Source: Wohlfahrtiimonas chitiniclastica DSM 18708
Lineage (GTDB): Bacteria; Pseudomonadota; Gammaproteobacteria; Cardiobacteriales; Wohlfahrtiimonadaceae
Direction of reading: 5' to 3'
NCBI RefSeq assembly: GCF_000375345.1
Contig: NZ_AQXD01000001.1
Location: 698,600-762,599, forward strand
Length of the DNA stretch: 64,000 bases
Under the pieces are notes generated by a model. The model had not been told where the DNA came from, did no database searches, and saw only the letters and a program-made list of their open reading frames with translations. The position numbers were made by a program, and so were the translations under genes. How positions within the stretch are numbered: the stretch's first letter is position 1; every line of letters begins with the position of its first letter. Shown here piece by piece: positions 28,368 through 39,480 of this stretch.

Positions 28368-29816
28368 TTAATCTTTTAAGGCTTTTAACAATGATTTGGT
28401 CAATTCATACACTTCTGCCACATCCGGAATGAACACTTGTTCATCGGGTGAATGTGCACCCGTGATGGTCGGGCCAAAGCTCACCATCTCAATTTCAGGA
28501 TAAACACGGCCAATTAAACCGGTTTCTAAGCCTGCATGAATCACCTCTACACGAATGGGTTGGCCATGTTTTTCTTCGTAGATTTTTTGCACCAAATGCA
28601 ATGGTTTTGAATCTAAGTTTGGTGTCCAAGCTGGATACTCATTTTTCGCTTGCCAGAAGTAACCGGCCAATTCACCCAAATTACGGGTTTTAATTTTAAG
28701 GTGCTCTGCCCCTTCAGGTGTTAAAAAACGCCCCAATAAGCCCACATTTAAACCTGTTCTTTCCTCAATGGAAACCGTACCAATGTTACAACTTGTTTCC
28801 ACCACAGGCAGTTCAGCTGAACGTTTTAATACGCCTTGTGGCAACAAGGTTAAAAAGGACAATACATGATGAGAATCTTGTGAGGATAAAGAAGGCGCCG
28901 CCGCTGCTTTTTCATGCAATAACATCACACCTTCATCAATGGCATGTAAACGCTGCGTTAAGTGGGTTTGCCACTCGGTTAAATGCTGCACAAGATGATC
29001 TGTATGGGTTTCATCATACGCAAAAATCGCTGTGGCTTCACGCGTCAAAGCATTGCGAAGTGTGCCGCCCACAAAGGAGACCAAGCGAATGGGCATGGTG
29101 TGGGACAATGCACTTAAACACTCTGCTAAGAGATTATTTGCGCTTTCACGGCCTTTATGAATGTCCGCACCGGAATGTCCGCCACGTAAACCTTTTAAGG
29201 TCACTTTCATAAAGTGGCCATATGTGGCGTCATCATAATCTAATGGTGCACTATAAGTAATGTCCACACCGCCAGCACAACCCACCACACATTTACCGAT
29301 TTTTTCACTGTCTAGATTGATGAGGTATTTGCCTTGTAACCAATTAGGCTGCAATGCACGAACGCCGCCCATGCCTGCCTCTTCATCCACCGTTAAGAAG
29401 ATTTCAAGGGGACCATGCTCAGCTTCAGGATCATCTAAAATTGCCATTCCCATGGCTACGCCGACGCCATTGTCTGCCCCAAGCGTTGTGCCTCGTGCGC
29501 GCACCCAATCACCCTCGATGTACATATCAATCGGATCATTGTCAAAATCATGCTCTGTGCCATCATTCTTTTGGCACACCATATCGGTATGACCTTGAAT
29601 GATCACAGGTGGTGCATTTTCATAACCGGGTGTTGCGGGTTTACGGATGATTAAATTGCCAATGGCATCTTGTAGAACTTCTAAGCCACGTTGTTCGGCT
29701 TGTGCTTTAAAATGTGCTTGAATGCGATCTTCTTTTTTAGATGGGCGCGGGATTTGGTTCATCTCATAAAAATGTTTCCAAACCAATGCGGGCGATAATT
29801 TTAAAATGTCTGACAT
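28368..29816 (-). CDS. pepD: Aminoacyl-histidine dipeptidase (cytosol nonspecific dipeptidase)
   Basis: An M20 metallopeptidase of 482 aa that cleaves dipeptides such as carnosine-like Xaa-His. Metal and catalytic residues are visible: His76 and Asp78 (QGHTDMV), Asp115 (LGADNGVG) and Glu145-Glu146 (TVDEEAGMGG). It also has the lid-type dimerisation domain in the middle. The E. coli protein is 485 aa. It is monocistronic and ends at a terminator shared with the convergent GTPase gene. Confidence 0.93.
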   Translation of the reverse strand: MSDILKLSPALVWKHFYEMNQIPRPSKKEDRIQAHFKAQAEQRGLEVLQDAIGNLIIRKPATPGYENAPPVIIQGHTDMVCQKNDGTEHDFDNDPIDMYIEGDWVRARGTTLGADNGVGVAMGMAILDDPEAEHGPLEIFLTVDEEAGMGGVRALQPNWLQGKYLINLDSEKIGKCVVGCAGGVDITYSAPLDYDDATYGHFMKVTLKGLRGGHSGADIHKGRESANNLLAECLSALSHTMPIRLVSFVGGTLRNALTREATAIFAYDETHTDHLVQHLTEWQTHLTQRLHAIDEGVMLLHEKAAAAPSLSSQDSHHVLSFLTLLPQGVLKRSAELPVVETSCNIGTVSIEERTGLNVGLLGRFLTPEGAEHLKIKTRNLGELAGYFWQAKNEYPAWTPNLDSKPLHLVQKIYEEKHGQPIRVEVIHAGLETGLIGRVYPEIEMVSFGPTITGAHSPDEQVFIPDVAEVYELTKSLLKALKD

Positions 29817-29987
29817 AGAAGTCCTTTATCTCTCTATTGTATACATTGAGCCTCAATCATAATGAATAATGTCACCTTTCTCAAGGCGCAGCCTAAATGG
29901 ATCACTCAATCAATCAGTTGCGATTAATGATACAATGATACACTCAATATTGATTTACATTTGATTCACACTTTTATGGAGAAGCTT

Positions 29988-31700
29988 ATGTCTTTAACGA
30001 TGAAACTTCGGCATCACCTATTATGGATTTTACTCGCGCTGAGCATGATCCTATGGCCTTCGCATGCAGTGGAGGCAGAAACCACACAAAACACCCCAAA
30101 TGCACAAGCGGCACCGAGTGACAGCATTACGGATCAATTGGCCACCATTGTCAATGACATGAAGGAGCTTCAGGACAAGAAAACGGCACTCACCAAAGAG
30201 ATCAAAGCCGAACGTGATGATGCGCACAAGCAAGAGCTTGAAGAAAGCTTAACGCGTACAAATACGCAGCTTAAAGAGTACACCGCCTTGTTTGAAAAAA
30301 TCGCCCTCGGTGGCATTGACACCTCGCGCTTTGATACGCCTGCTAAACAAGCCATCCAACAGGTGGATGATTATGATTGGCAAAAAGAGCTCGTACAGAT
30401 TGCCCAACCCGTCTTTGCCGAGATGAAAAAAATCACCGATGCCCCACGCAAACGCGATGTATTGCGCTTAGAGCAAAAAGAGATCGATGAGCGATTATCC
30501 ATGTTAGATAAAGGTTTGGCCACCTTTGCCCAAATCAATTTAGCAGAGTTGCCAGAGACGGCACAAAAAAATCTCAAAGACATCGAAGCCGGTTGGCAAA
30601 ACCTACACAAAGAGTTGGAACGTGAACGCAAACTTGTGGTGATTAAACTCGATGAGTTGACCACCAAAGAAGGCTTTACCACTCGCTTATATAAAGGCGC
30701 TTGGTCCTTTATGACAGGGCGCGGTTTATTGCTGCTCATCACCATTGCCACATTGTCAGGCTTAATGTACCTCTTTAACCGCTTTTTGGTCTTCATTGAA
30801 AAACGCGAGAAAAATAACATCTCCATCCAATGGCGCGTGTTCATTCTTTTGTATCAAATCATCACCACATTGGTGGCGGTCTTGGTGACCTTGATGATCC
30901 TTTACTCATCAGGTGACATGGTGCTCTTTGGGATCGCGATTTTAATCATCCTCGCCTTCTTAGTCACTTCGCGCAATTCCATTCCTAAATACTTCACCAA
31001 AACGCGCATTTTCTTAAACATTGGGCAAGCCCGTGAAGGCGAACGCGTGATTTATAATGATCTCCCTTGGAAGATCAGCCGCATCAACCTTTACACCGTT
31101 TATTTAACCAATCCATTATTAGAAAATGGTACCGTGCGCTTGACGATTGATCATCTCAACAACATGATCTCCCGCCCTGTGAAAATGGATGAAACCTGGT
31201 TTCCCACCGTCGTTGGTGATGTGATCTATTTAAATGGCACACAATACAAAGTGATGCGCCAAACGCCTGAATATGTTTACCTAACCTCAAGCGGCACAGA
31301 GATCATCTATCCTTCTAAAGATTTCATTAAGGATAAAGTGCTCAATGTTTCTTACGGTTATTACATCTCAACGGAATTGAGCTTAAATTATGCCGCCATT
31401 AATGGTGACATTGATGCCGTGATCACCACCTTACAAGAGGCTTTAAACGCGCGCATTCAAGCGGAAAATCCAGATGCCCACAAAGCCATCAAATCCTTAA
31501 CGATTGACTTTAACCGCATTGATGAGCAAAACAATGCCGTGTTCTTAATTGCCTTTAGCATGGGATCATTTGCCACGGATTATCGCGGTTCGATCATCCG
31601 TTTAGCACAACGCTGCGCCGTGAAAACAGCTCAAGAGCACAATTGGTCTCTCAAAACCATTCGTACATTCAGTATCGATGAGAGCAAACCTGCTCAATAA
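29988..31700 (+). CDS. MscS-like mechanosensitive channel family protein
   Basis: The product is 570 aa: a signal peptide (about 1-30), a helical coiled-coil periplasmic region (about 45-220), three hydrophobic segments (about 236-325), then a soluble beta/alpha region (about 330-565). A segment with GTEIIYPSKDFI resembles the conserved end of the MscS beta domain. It is divergent from canonical MscS, so channel function is inferred. The ATG at 29988 has GGAG 6 bases upstream. It is followed by a bidirectional terminator. Confidence 0.65.
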   Translation: MSLTMKLRHHLLWILLALSMILWPSHAVEAETTQNTPNAQAAPSDSITDQLATIVNDMKELQDKKTALTKEIKAERDDAHKQELEESLTRTNTQLKEYTALFEKIALGGIDTSRFDTPAKQAIQQVDDYDWQKELVQIAQPVFAEMKKITDAPRKRDVLRLEQKEIDERLSMLDKGLATFAQINLAELPETAQKNLKDIEAGWQNLHKELERERKLVVIKLDELTTKEGFTTRLYKGAWSFMTGRGLLLLITIATLSGLMYLFNRFLVFIEKREKNNISIQWRVFILLYQIITTLVAVLVTLMILYSSGDMVLFGIAILIILAFLVTSRNSIPKYFTKTRIFLNIGQAREGERVIYNDLPWKISRINLYTVYLTNPLLENGTVRLTIDHLNNMISRPVKMDETWFPTVVGDVIYLNGTQYKVMRQTPEYVYLTSSGTEIIYPSKDFIKDKVLNVSYGYYISTELSLNYAAINGDIDAVITTLQEALNARIQAENPDAHKAIKSLTIDFNRIDEQNNAVFLIAFSMGSFATDYRGSIIRLAQRCAVKTAQEHNWSLKTIRTFSIDESKPAQ

Positions 31701-31716
31701 GTCATATCGATGCATC

Positions 31717-31744
31717 AAAAAAGCCGAGGACACTCGGCTTTTTT
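31717..31744. terminator. Bidirectional terminator between the MscS-like gene and lptG
   Basis: AAAGCCGAG (31720-31728) pairs with CTCGGCTTT (31733-31741) around a GACA loop, with an A run on the left and a T run on the right. Confidence 0.85.
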
Positions 31745-31756
31745 AATGACTGCTAT

Positions 31757-32812
31757 CTACCTCGATGCCACAAACTTAAAGAGCAAAAAGGCAATGAGCA
31801 GTGCAATGGCGATGGGTAAAATCGCGCCTATAATGGGCGGATAGCCAAAAATTAAAATGGAGTGACTCAAAATTCTAGAGGCTAAATAGATGATTAAGCC
31901 AATCATAATGCCTAAGAAAATGCGCACACCTAAACCGCCTTGGCGATTTTGAGAGAACACCAAAGGTGCCACCACAATCAGCATCACAAAGTTCATAAGC
32001 GGGCTAAAGACCTTCGTCCAAAAAGCTAAGCGATACTCAGAGCTGTCGAGCCCATTGCCATCTAAATAGCGAATGAAGCGATTTAAGTTGCGGATGGATA
32101 AATTCTCAGGCTTTGCGGACAATGCCTCTAAAATGCGCTGATCAATCAGGTTCGGAAACGTCACAGCCTGCTCGACAGTGCGCACAATGCGCGATTGTTC
32201 AATCGTGGTTGTGGTGACATCATTCATGATCCAATCTTTACGATTAAGTGTCGCGCTTGGTGCATGCACCACGTTTTTGATGGTTTGCCCGTCAATGTCA
32301 AACATGGTGATGTTTTTGAGCTCATCATTATGCAGCGCTGCCACATTTAAAATCTCTTGGTTCGAGATCGCCCAAAAGCCATCGCGCACAACGTCTTTAC
32401 CACTTTGATTGTTTTGATAAATCTCCGCTTCAACTGAGCTTTCAGGAATCACCTTTTCACTCAAAAAGAGCGACAATACACTCATCAACACAACCGTGAT
32501 GATCGCGCCATACAAAATGCGAAACTTACTCATGCCTGCCGCACGCATAATGGTGAGTTCATTGGTCGAGGCCAATTGCCCTAAACCAATTAAAGCACCA
32601 AGTAATAAACCCATCGGAATCATACGATTGACGCGCATCGGTAAATCATACAACAAATAGAGCAACACATTGGTCAAGCTAAAATCCGCTTGCCCCACGT
32701 CCGACAACTCATTTAGAAAGGTGAAAAACGTCTCAATGATGGACAACAGTACAAGGCTGCCGATCACCGTCATTAAAGTCGTCCAGAGAATATAACGATC
32801 CACTTTAATCAT
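31757..32812 (-). CDS. lptG: LPS export ABC transporter permease LptG
   Basis: A 351-aa inner-membrane subunit of the LptB2FG complex that extracts lipopolysaccharide and feeds it to LptC/LptA. There are three membrane segments before and three after a periplasmic beta-jellyroll domain (about 125-255). The N terminus (VDRYILWTTLMTVIG) is the usual LptG start. It begins directly after the lptF stop. Unlike E. coli, this pair sits downstream of tgt. Confidence 0.93.
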   Translation of the reverse strand: MIKVDRYILWTTLMTVIGSLVLLSIIETFFTFLNELSDVGQADFSLTNVLLYLLYDLPMRVNRMIPMGLLLGALIGLGQLASTNELTIMRAAGMSKFRILYGAIITVVLMSVLSLFLSEKVIPESSVEAEIYQNNQSGKDVVRDGFWAISNQEILNVAALHNDELKNITMFDIDGQTIKNVVHAPSATLNRKDWIMNDVTTTTIEQSRIVRTVEQAVTFPNLIDQRILEALSAKPENLSIRNLNRFIRYLDGNGLDSSEYRLAFWTKVFSPLMNFVMLIVVAPLVFSQNRQGGLGVRIFLGIMIGLIIYLASRILSHSILIFGYPPIIGAILPIAIALLIAFLLFKFVASR

Positions 32813-33880
32813 TTATGCCAACCTTTTACTGTATCGATACGCAATCACAAGTGCCACAATCAACATCACACCATGCACCCACCACATGCCAAGCCAGCTT
32901 GGCGTCACGCCTTTACGCACCCAGTTTTGAGCCACATTAAGCAAATTAAAATAGACCACATAGATGAAAATGGCGGACAATAATTTACCAAATCGCCCTT
33001 GGCGCGGATTAGAGTGCGCGAGCGCAGGAATCATGATGGCTAAAATCAAAACGCTGATGGCAGAGGCAAAGCGGCGATTGAATTCTGAGTTAAAATCCGT
33101 GCGATTGAGATTGTCCACAATCTCGCGCGTGGAATAGGTGGCCAATTTTGGAAAAACGGGCTGCGTTGAGCTGTCTAAACGCAAGGTGATTTCTTGATAA
33201 TCGAGCACATCAATGCCGCCATTTTTCAAAAAGCTGTAGCGCTTACCGTTTTCTAACACCAAAAAGCGTACACCGGTTTCACGATCCACAATTTGATGCC
33301 CTGTTTTTGCCAATGTAATGGTATAAGCACCCTCACCTTCTAAAGTTTTGATGAAAACATCTTTAATCTCTTGCTGATTTTCTGAGATCTCACGCACATA
33401 CACAATGTTTTTACCACGCGAAAGCTCTCTAAACGTCCCAGCCTTCACCACGGTTAATTGTGCCTCTTCCCTAGCTTGCTGCTGAATGGCAAAGTGCTTT
33501 TGTGAAAAGTACGGAATCACCCAGAAATTGAGGAGCAACAAAATGATGCTAAAAGGCACTGCCAATTGAAACAACACGCGATATAGATTCGTCAGCGGCA
33601 TGCCAAGGGCAAACATCGCCGTCATCTCGGAATCTTTATACAAGCGCCCAAACGCCACAATCGATGCCAATAAAAAGCTCAAGGGCACCAGCTCCGCCAC
33701 AAAGCGCAGAATCTGAATGCCGATCATGGAGAAGATCACATTTGCAGAGATTCCGCCATTCATCACCTCATTGAGCATCAGCGCTAAACGCTGCACCAAC
33801 AAAATGGCGAGCAACACAATCAACGTGGCACTCAACGTCAAGAGAATTTCCCTTGAAATGTAATGGCGGAGAATTTTCAT
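32813..33880 (-). CDS. lptF: LPS export ABC transporter permease LptF
   Basis: The 355-aa partner of LptG has the same 3 + jellyroll + 3 helix plan. The start (ILRHYISREILLTLSATLIVLL) and the following EVMNGGISANVIF helix are typical. Its ATG immediately follows the tgt stop codon and its stop immediately precedes the lptG ATG, so all three are translated from one message. Confidence 0.93.
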   Translation of the reverse strand: MKILRHYISREILLTLSATLIVLLAILLVQRLALMLNEVMNGGISANVIFSMIGIQILRFVAELVPLSFLLASIVAFGRLYKDSEMTAMFALGMPLTNLYRVLFQLAVPFSIILLLLNFWVIPYFSQKHFAIQQQAREEAQLTVVKAGTFRELSRGKNIVYVREISENQQEIKDVFIKTLEGEGAYTITLAKTGHQIVDRETGVRFLVLENGKRYSFLKNGGIDVLDYQEITLRLDSSTQPVFPKLATYSTREIVDNLNRTDFNSEFNRRFASAISVLILAIMIPALAHSNPRQGRFGKLLSAIFIYVVYFNLLNVAQNWVRKGVTPSWLGMWWVHGVMLIVALVIAYRYSKRLA

Positions 33881-35035
<1,155 letters not shown>

Positions 35036-35105
35036 TTAACCTTTAATCCTGATTTTTTCAGAAAAACTTCATACAATGCTTTTATTTTTGCGGACTTTAA
35101 CCCTT

Positions 35106-35537
35106 ATGCCGAATGTTTCCTTCTATATTTTAAGTAGCGATCAGTTCAAAGATTATGTCAAAGTGATCACAAAATTGGCCGTCAAAGCCTTTGAGGCTGA
35201 GCATCAAGTGCTCATTTACAGCCAAGATGCAGAGATTTTAAAGCCTGTGGATGATCATCTTTGGTCATTTGACAGCGAACGCTTTGTGCCCCATGTTTGG
35301 GTGTCAAGCGATGATGAGATTGACGAGAGCGATCCTGTGATTTTAGCAAACTTTGAGCCGGCTTATGTGCGTAAAGATCTGCTCATACAAGTGGCAGATC
35401 AAGTGCCAGACAATTTTGCACAATACCAACGCATCATTGAAGTGATGTACCAAACGCCTGAATGTTTAGCCAAAGGCCGCGAGCGCTTTCGCTTCTATCG
35501 CAGCCAAGGCATTGAACCCACCACCATTAAGTTATAA
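35106..35537 (+). CDS. holC: DNA polymerase III chi subunit
   Basis: This small clamp-loader accessory protein links polymerase III holoenzyme to SSB. The 143-aa protein has the family start (NVSFYIL), a FVPHVW block in the middle, and the terminal RERFRFYRSQGIEPTTI motif. The ATG at 35106 matches the family N terminus better than the one at 35076. HolC usually follows pepA; here pepA is missing and the gene is divergent from tgt. Its stop is one base from the convergent smc stop. Confidence 0.88.
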   Translation: MPNVSFYILSSDQFKDYVKVITKLAVKAFEAEHQVLIYSQDAEILKPVDDHLWSFDSERFVPHVWVSSDDEIDESDPVILANFEPAYVRKDLLIQVADQVPDNFAQYQRIIEVMYQTPECLAKGRERFRFYRSQGIEPTTIKL

Positions 35538-35538
35538 A

Positions 35539-38500
35539 TCACTCCGCCATCTTTTCTGCTTCTGCCAAATCTACAGAAACCAAACGCGACACGCCAGGTT
35601 CACTCATTGTCACACCAATGAGTGATTCTGCCACAGACATCGTGGTTTTATTGTGCGTGATGAAAATAAATTGCACGCGATCACTCATCTCTTTCAGCAA
35701 AGCCCCTAAACGGCGCACATTCGCCTCATCAAGGGGCGCATCCACTTCATCTAAAATACAAAATGGCGCAGGATTTAAGTTAAAGATGGCAAACACTAAA
35801 GCCGCCGCCGTCAATGCCTTTTCACCGCCAGACAATAAATGAATGGTGCCAGGCTTTTTCCCCGGTGGGCGCGCAATGATGTTCACGCCGCTTGATAATG
35901 CATCCTCACCTTTGAGCTCTAAATAGGCTTCACCACCACCAAATAAACGCGGGAAGAGTTTAGAGAAATCCTGATTGACGGCATTAAAGGTGCTCATAAA
36001 GCGCTCACGCGTCTCTTGATCAATTTTATGGATCGCGATCTCTAACTCTGACAATGCGGCATTCAGATCTTGATCCTGCTCATCTAAATACTGCTTACGC
36101 TGGGCAAGTTGCTGACACTCTTCGATCGCCACAAGGTTCACTGCACCAAGGCGGCTCAATTTTTGTTGTACGGATTTGAGCAACGGTGCAACATCCGCAT
36201 CTTCAAGCGCCGCAATCTCATCGGTCATGGCATTTTGCTCATCAATGCTCACGGTTTCTAATAAATCTTGCCAATCTTTCTCAATATGCGCTTGATGGGC
36301 TTTAAACTCCGCCTCACGCACCATTAAGGATTGAATCACCTCTTTTTGGCTTTCGATGTGCTTCTCTTGCGCAGCTTTGAGCGTTTCTTCTTGCTCAATC
36401 GCTGTTTGTAGCGCCGCAACTTCCGCCACAAGTTCAGTTTTTTCAGTGTCCACGGTGATTAAATTTTCTGAATGAATCAACAAAGATTCTTCAAGCAAAA
36501 TCAGCTCATCACTGTCGACTTCGCACTCGGCTTTTTCCTGCAATTTTTGTTGCAATTCGCTCTGTGTTTTCACTAAGCGCGCTAAGTTTTTCTCTGTCTC
36601 TTTTAACTGAAAACGCGTGTTGTCCAATTGCCTTGTGGCGTCATTGACCGCTTGCTGCATGTTTTGCGCTTCGGCTTGTTTGGCTTTTTGCTCTGCTTCA
36701 TAGCTGGACAACTCAGCATCATTTGCTGCTTTTTTAAACTGTGTTTCCTCTAACGTCATCAATAAGCTTTCAAGCGTGATGCGGTTTTCTTCAATTTCAA
36801 GCTGCCCGGCTTCATGGGCTTCTTTCAGTGCGGCCAACTCAGAGGTAATGCGCGCTTGATTCTCCGCAACATGCATGCGCTCTTTATTCAACAGTGCCCA
36901 CGATTTTTCAATCGCCGCTTGCTCTGCTTTTGCGCTTTCTAATGCACTGCTGATCTCTTTAACATGGCTGTTTACGGCACTCTCTTGCTCAATCAATGCT
37001 TGCTTGTCTGATTCTAACTGCATGATCAATTGATTTAAATCCTGTAAGCGACGCTCAAGCTCATTCATCTCTTCGGCGCGCTCTAACACACCATCAATTG
37101 CCCCATCGATGTGTGCAATGAACCAATCCACGCCATAAAGATCGCCATTGGGCATCACGATCCATTCATGCATCTTTAAATCTGCTTTCAGTAGCGCTAA
37201 ATCCAACTCATTGCGCGCCACATACACATGGGACAACAAAGCACCTAACTGTTTATCACTTTGAATGTAATGCCCTAAATGCTGTTCTGTAAACGTACAC
37301 TCTGTGGCTGCAAGCGCATAACCTTCCGGATTTTCAAGTGTGGATAAAGTTAAATAGCGGGCCAAAACCACTTCCGCCGCTTTTTGCCATTCAGGGGCAA
37401 TGGTTAAGGATTCAAACAGAGGCGCTTGCCCCTCTTTTTGTGCCAATACCGCATTTTGCAGTAATGTGAGCGCACTGAGGCGACCTTCATATTCCGATTG
37501 CGTGCGCACGCTTTGATGAATGCGCGCTTCCACATCGCGGCGCGCTTCACTCACGGTTTGTCCTTGTGCCTCTGCATCTGACAAGGATTGCTGCAAGGTC
37601 TCTACAGACAAGGCTTTTTCTTCCATCGCTGCTTGCAACTCAATCAGCTGATCACTGTGGCCATCTTCCGCTTCTAATGCAGATAACTCTAACTGCAATT
37701 TAGCAATGCGCGCTTCGCCATGGATCTGTTGGGTTTCAAAATGGGTGATGCTATTTTTGGCAACATCCGCCTCACGCTCTAATTGGCGCACCTCTTCATT
37801 GAGGATTTTCGCAGTCTGCAAGAATGCATCAAATGTTGTATTGAGGGATTCTAAATGCTCAGTGAGTTCAAAGAGTGAATCGGTCATCACCATCAATGCA
37901 TCACTCTCTTCGCCTTCTGTTGCAGTTAAGGTTTCAAGAGCGATCTGTAATTCTGTGATCTCAGCGTCGACTTGTAATAGTGATGCATTCAATGCCGCTT
38001 GATCTTCATGAGTGCGCGCTTGTGATGTTTTAATGGCCTCAATTTTATGCTCAAGCGTTAAAATCTCACGCTGCTCAGCATGGAATGTTTCTGTAGCCAC
38101 AGATAACGCACCGCTCTTTTCCATCAATGCTGCTTTATTGGCATTGTGTTTAAGGATGAGTTCATTGTAAAAACTCACCGCTTGATGAAATTCTGCCTCT
38201 AATGCCTCTAAACGCGCCGTTAAATCCGCTTGTTCTGCACTGATCTCTGCTTTTTGTTGTTTTAAGGCAATGTATTGCAATAAGCGCTCTTCACGTTTTA
38301 ACACTTGGTAAGTTTCAGCTTTTTTCGCTTGCTTTTCCAAATGGGTGAGCTGCGTGCTGAGCTCTTCGCGCACATCTAATAAGCGCAATAAATTTTGGCG
38401 CGTGTGTTCAATGCGGATTTCCGTTTCGCGTTTTTGTTCTTTATATTTTGAAACGCCGGCGGCTTCTTCAAACACCAAACGCAATTCATCGGGTTTTGAT

Positions 38501-38961
38501 TCCACAATGCGCGAAATCATCCCTTGCTCAATGATGGCATACGAGCGCGCACCTAAACCTGTGCCTAAGAAAATATCGGTGATGTCTTTACGGCGGCATT
38601 TTGCACCATTTAAGTAATACGTACTTTGACCGGTGCGCTCTAAAATACGCTTAATGCTGATCTCGCCAAAGGCTGCCCATTGCCCGCCAATTCGCCCATC
38701 AGTATTGTCAAACACCAACTCAATGCTTGCAAAACTTGAGGCTTTACGACTTGTAGCACCACTGAAAATCACATCCGTCATCGCTTCGCCGCGCAACTGC
38801 TTGGCAGAAGATTCCCCCATCACCCAGCGAATGGCATCAATGATGTTTGACTTCCCACAACCATTCGGGCCCACAATGCCATTTAAGCGGTGTGTTAAAT
38901 CAAACACCGTATGATCTACAAACGATTTAAAACCAGAGAGTTTAACTTTACTTAGATACAC
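35539..38961 (-). CDS. smc: Chromosome segregation protein SMC
   Basis: A 1140-aa condensin ATPase. The Walker A motif GPNGCGKSN is at about 32-40. Long coiled-coil arms enclose a hinge domain near residues 500-640. The C-terminal head has the LLSGGEKALTAAAL signature and the ILDEVDAPLDEANV Walker B. It acts with ScpA/ScpB to compact and separate chromosomes. Its presence suggests the organism uses SMC rather than MukBEF. No scp genes are in the window. Confidence 0.96.
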   Translation of the reverse strand: MYLSKVKLSGFKSFVDHTVFDLTHRLNGIVGPNGCGKSNIIDAIRWVMGESSAKQLRGEAMTDVIFSGATSRKASSFASIELVFDNTDGRIGGQWAAFGEISIKRILERTGQSTYYLNGAKCRRKDITDIFLGTGLGARSYAIIEQGMISRIVESKPDELRLVFEEAAGVSKYKEQKRETEIRIEHTRQNLLRLLDVREELSTQLTHLEKQAKKAETYQVLKREERLLQYIALKQQKAEISAEQADLTARLEALEAEFHQAVSFYNELILKHNANKAALMEKSGALSVATETFHAEQREILTLEHKIEAIKTSQARTHEDQAALNASLLQVDAEITELQIALETLTATEGEESDALMVMTDSLFELTEHLESLNTTFDAFLQTAKILNEEVRQLEREADVAKNSITHFETQQIHGEARIAKLQLELSALEAEDGHSDQLIELQAAMEEKALSVETLQQSLSDAEAQGQTVSEARRDVEARIHQSVRTQSEYEGRLSALTLLQNAVLAQKEGQAPLFESLTIAPEWQKAAEVVLARYLTLSTLENPEGYALAATECTFTEQHLGHYIQSDKQLGALLSHVYVARNELDLALLKADLKMHEWIVMPNGDLYGVDWFIAHIDGAIDGVLERAEEMNELERRLQDLNQLIMQLESDKQALIEQESAVNSHVKEISSALESAKAEQAAIEKSWALLNKERMHVAENQARITSELAALKEAHEAGQLEIEENRITLESLLMTLEETQFKKAANDAELSSYEAEQKAKQAEAQNMQQAVNDATRQLDNTRFQLKETEKNLARLVKTQSELQQKLQEKAECEVDSDELILLEESLLIHSENLITVDTEKTELVAEVAALQTAIEQEETLKAAQEKHIESQKEVIQSLMVREAEFKAHQAHIEKDWQDLLETVSIDEQNAMTDEIAALEDADVAPLLKSVQQKLSRLGAVNLVAIEECQQLAQRKQYLDEQDQDLNAALSELEIAIHKIDQETRERFMSTFNAVNQDFSKLFPRLFGGGEAYLELKGEDALSSGVNIIARPPGKKPGTIHLLSGGEKALTAAALVFAIFNLNPAPFCILDEVDAPLDEANVRRLGALLKEMSDRVQFIFITHNKTTMSVAESLIGVTMSEPGVSRLVSVDLAEAEKMAE

Positions 38962-39052
38962 AACAAAAATGCCCGATGTTTATGATTAAAGGCGGACATT
39001 ATCTAGTCTTAGAAAGATGAATGCAAGATGTGATTGAATGGAAAGGGACAAT

Positions 39053-39083
39053 AAAAAAACCTGAAACCCCAAGGTTTCAGGTT
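39053..39083 (-). terminator. Rho-independent terminator downstream of the DUF4870-like gene
   Basis: An 11-base perfect stem, AACCTGAAACC with GGTTTCAGGTT, encloses a CCAA loop. Reading leftward a T run follows. It also isolates smc from read-through. Confidence 0.85.
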
Positions 39084-39104
39084 CATTGAAAAGAAAGAAT
39101 GTAT

Positions 39105-39443
39105 TTATGCTAAAAACCATTTATAAGGATCAATGTTCTCATTGTGGTTAAATTGCACAAAGCCATAAATCACACGAAATGCAAACCAGATCGAGACACA
39201 AAAGAGCACCAAATACCCCACAAAAATCAGCGTGAGAATGAGCCCCGCGATCCACAACACAAAGCTTGCAAGGCTCGTGCGAATCAAATAGAGCATGTGA
39301 TTGTAATAAATCGTGCCGCGCATCTCATTGCGCTTAACAAAGGCAAGGATAATGGCGATCACCGCCACAGGTGGCATCACAATACTGATCAAAAACAGCA
39401 CATACACTACCAATGACATTTTTTTAGCATCTGTTATGTTCAT
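39105..39443 (-). CDS. Small membrane protein, DUF4870/Tic20-like
   Basis: The 112-aa protein has three hydrophobic segments (about 10-32, 52-72 and 73-95) and ends with a short charged tail. The PPVAVIAIILAFVKRNEMRG-type first loop and the helix pattern resemble small DUF4870-like membrane proteins of unknown role. AAGGAG is 6 bases before the ATG. It may be co-transcribed with the upstream cysteine desulfidase gene, 37 bases away. Confidence 0.6.
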   Translation of the reverse strand: MNITDAKKMSLVVYVLFLISIVMPPVAVIAIILAFVKRNEMRGTIYYNHMLYLIRTSLASFVLWIAGLILTLIFVGYLVLFCVSIWFAFRVIYGFVQFNHNENIDPYKWFLA

Positions 39444-39480
39444 GGTTTGCTCCTTATTTTATGATTAATGAAGGGAAAGA

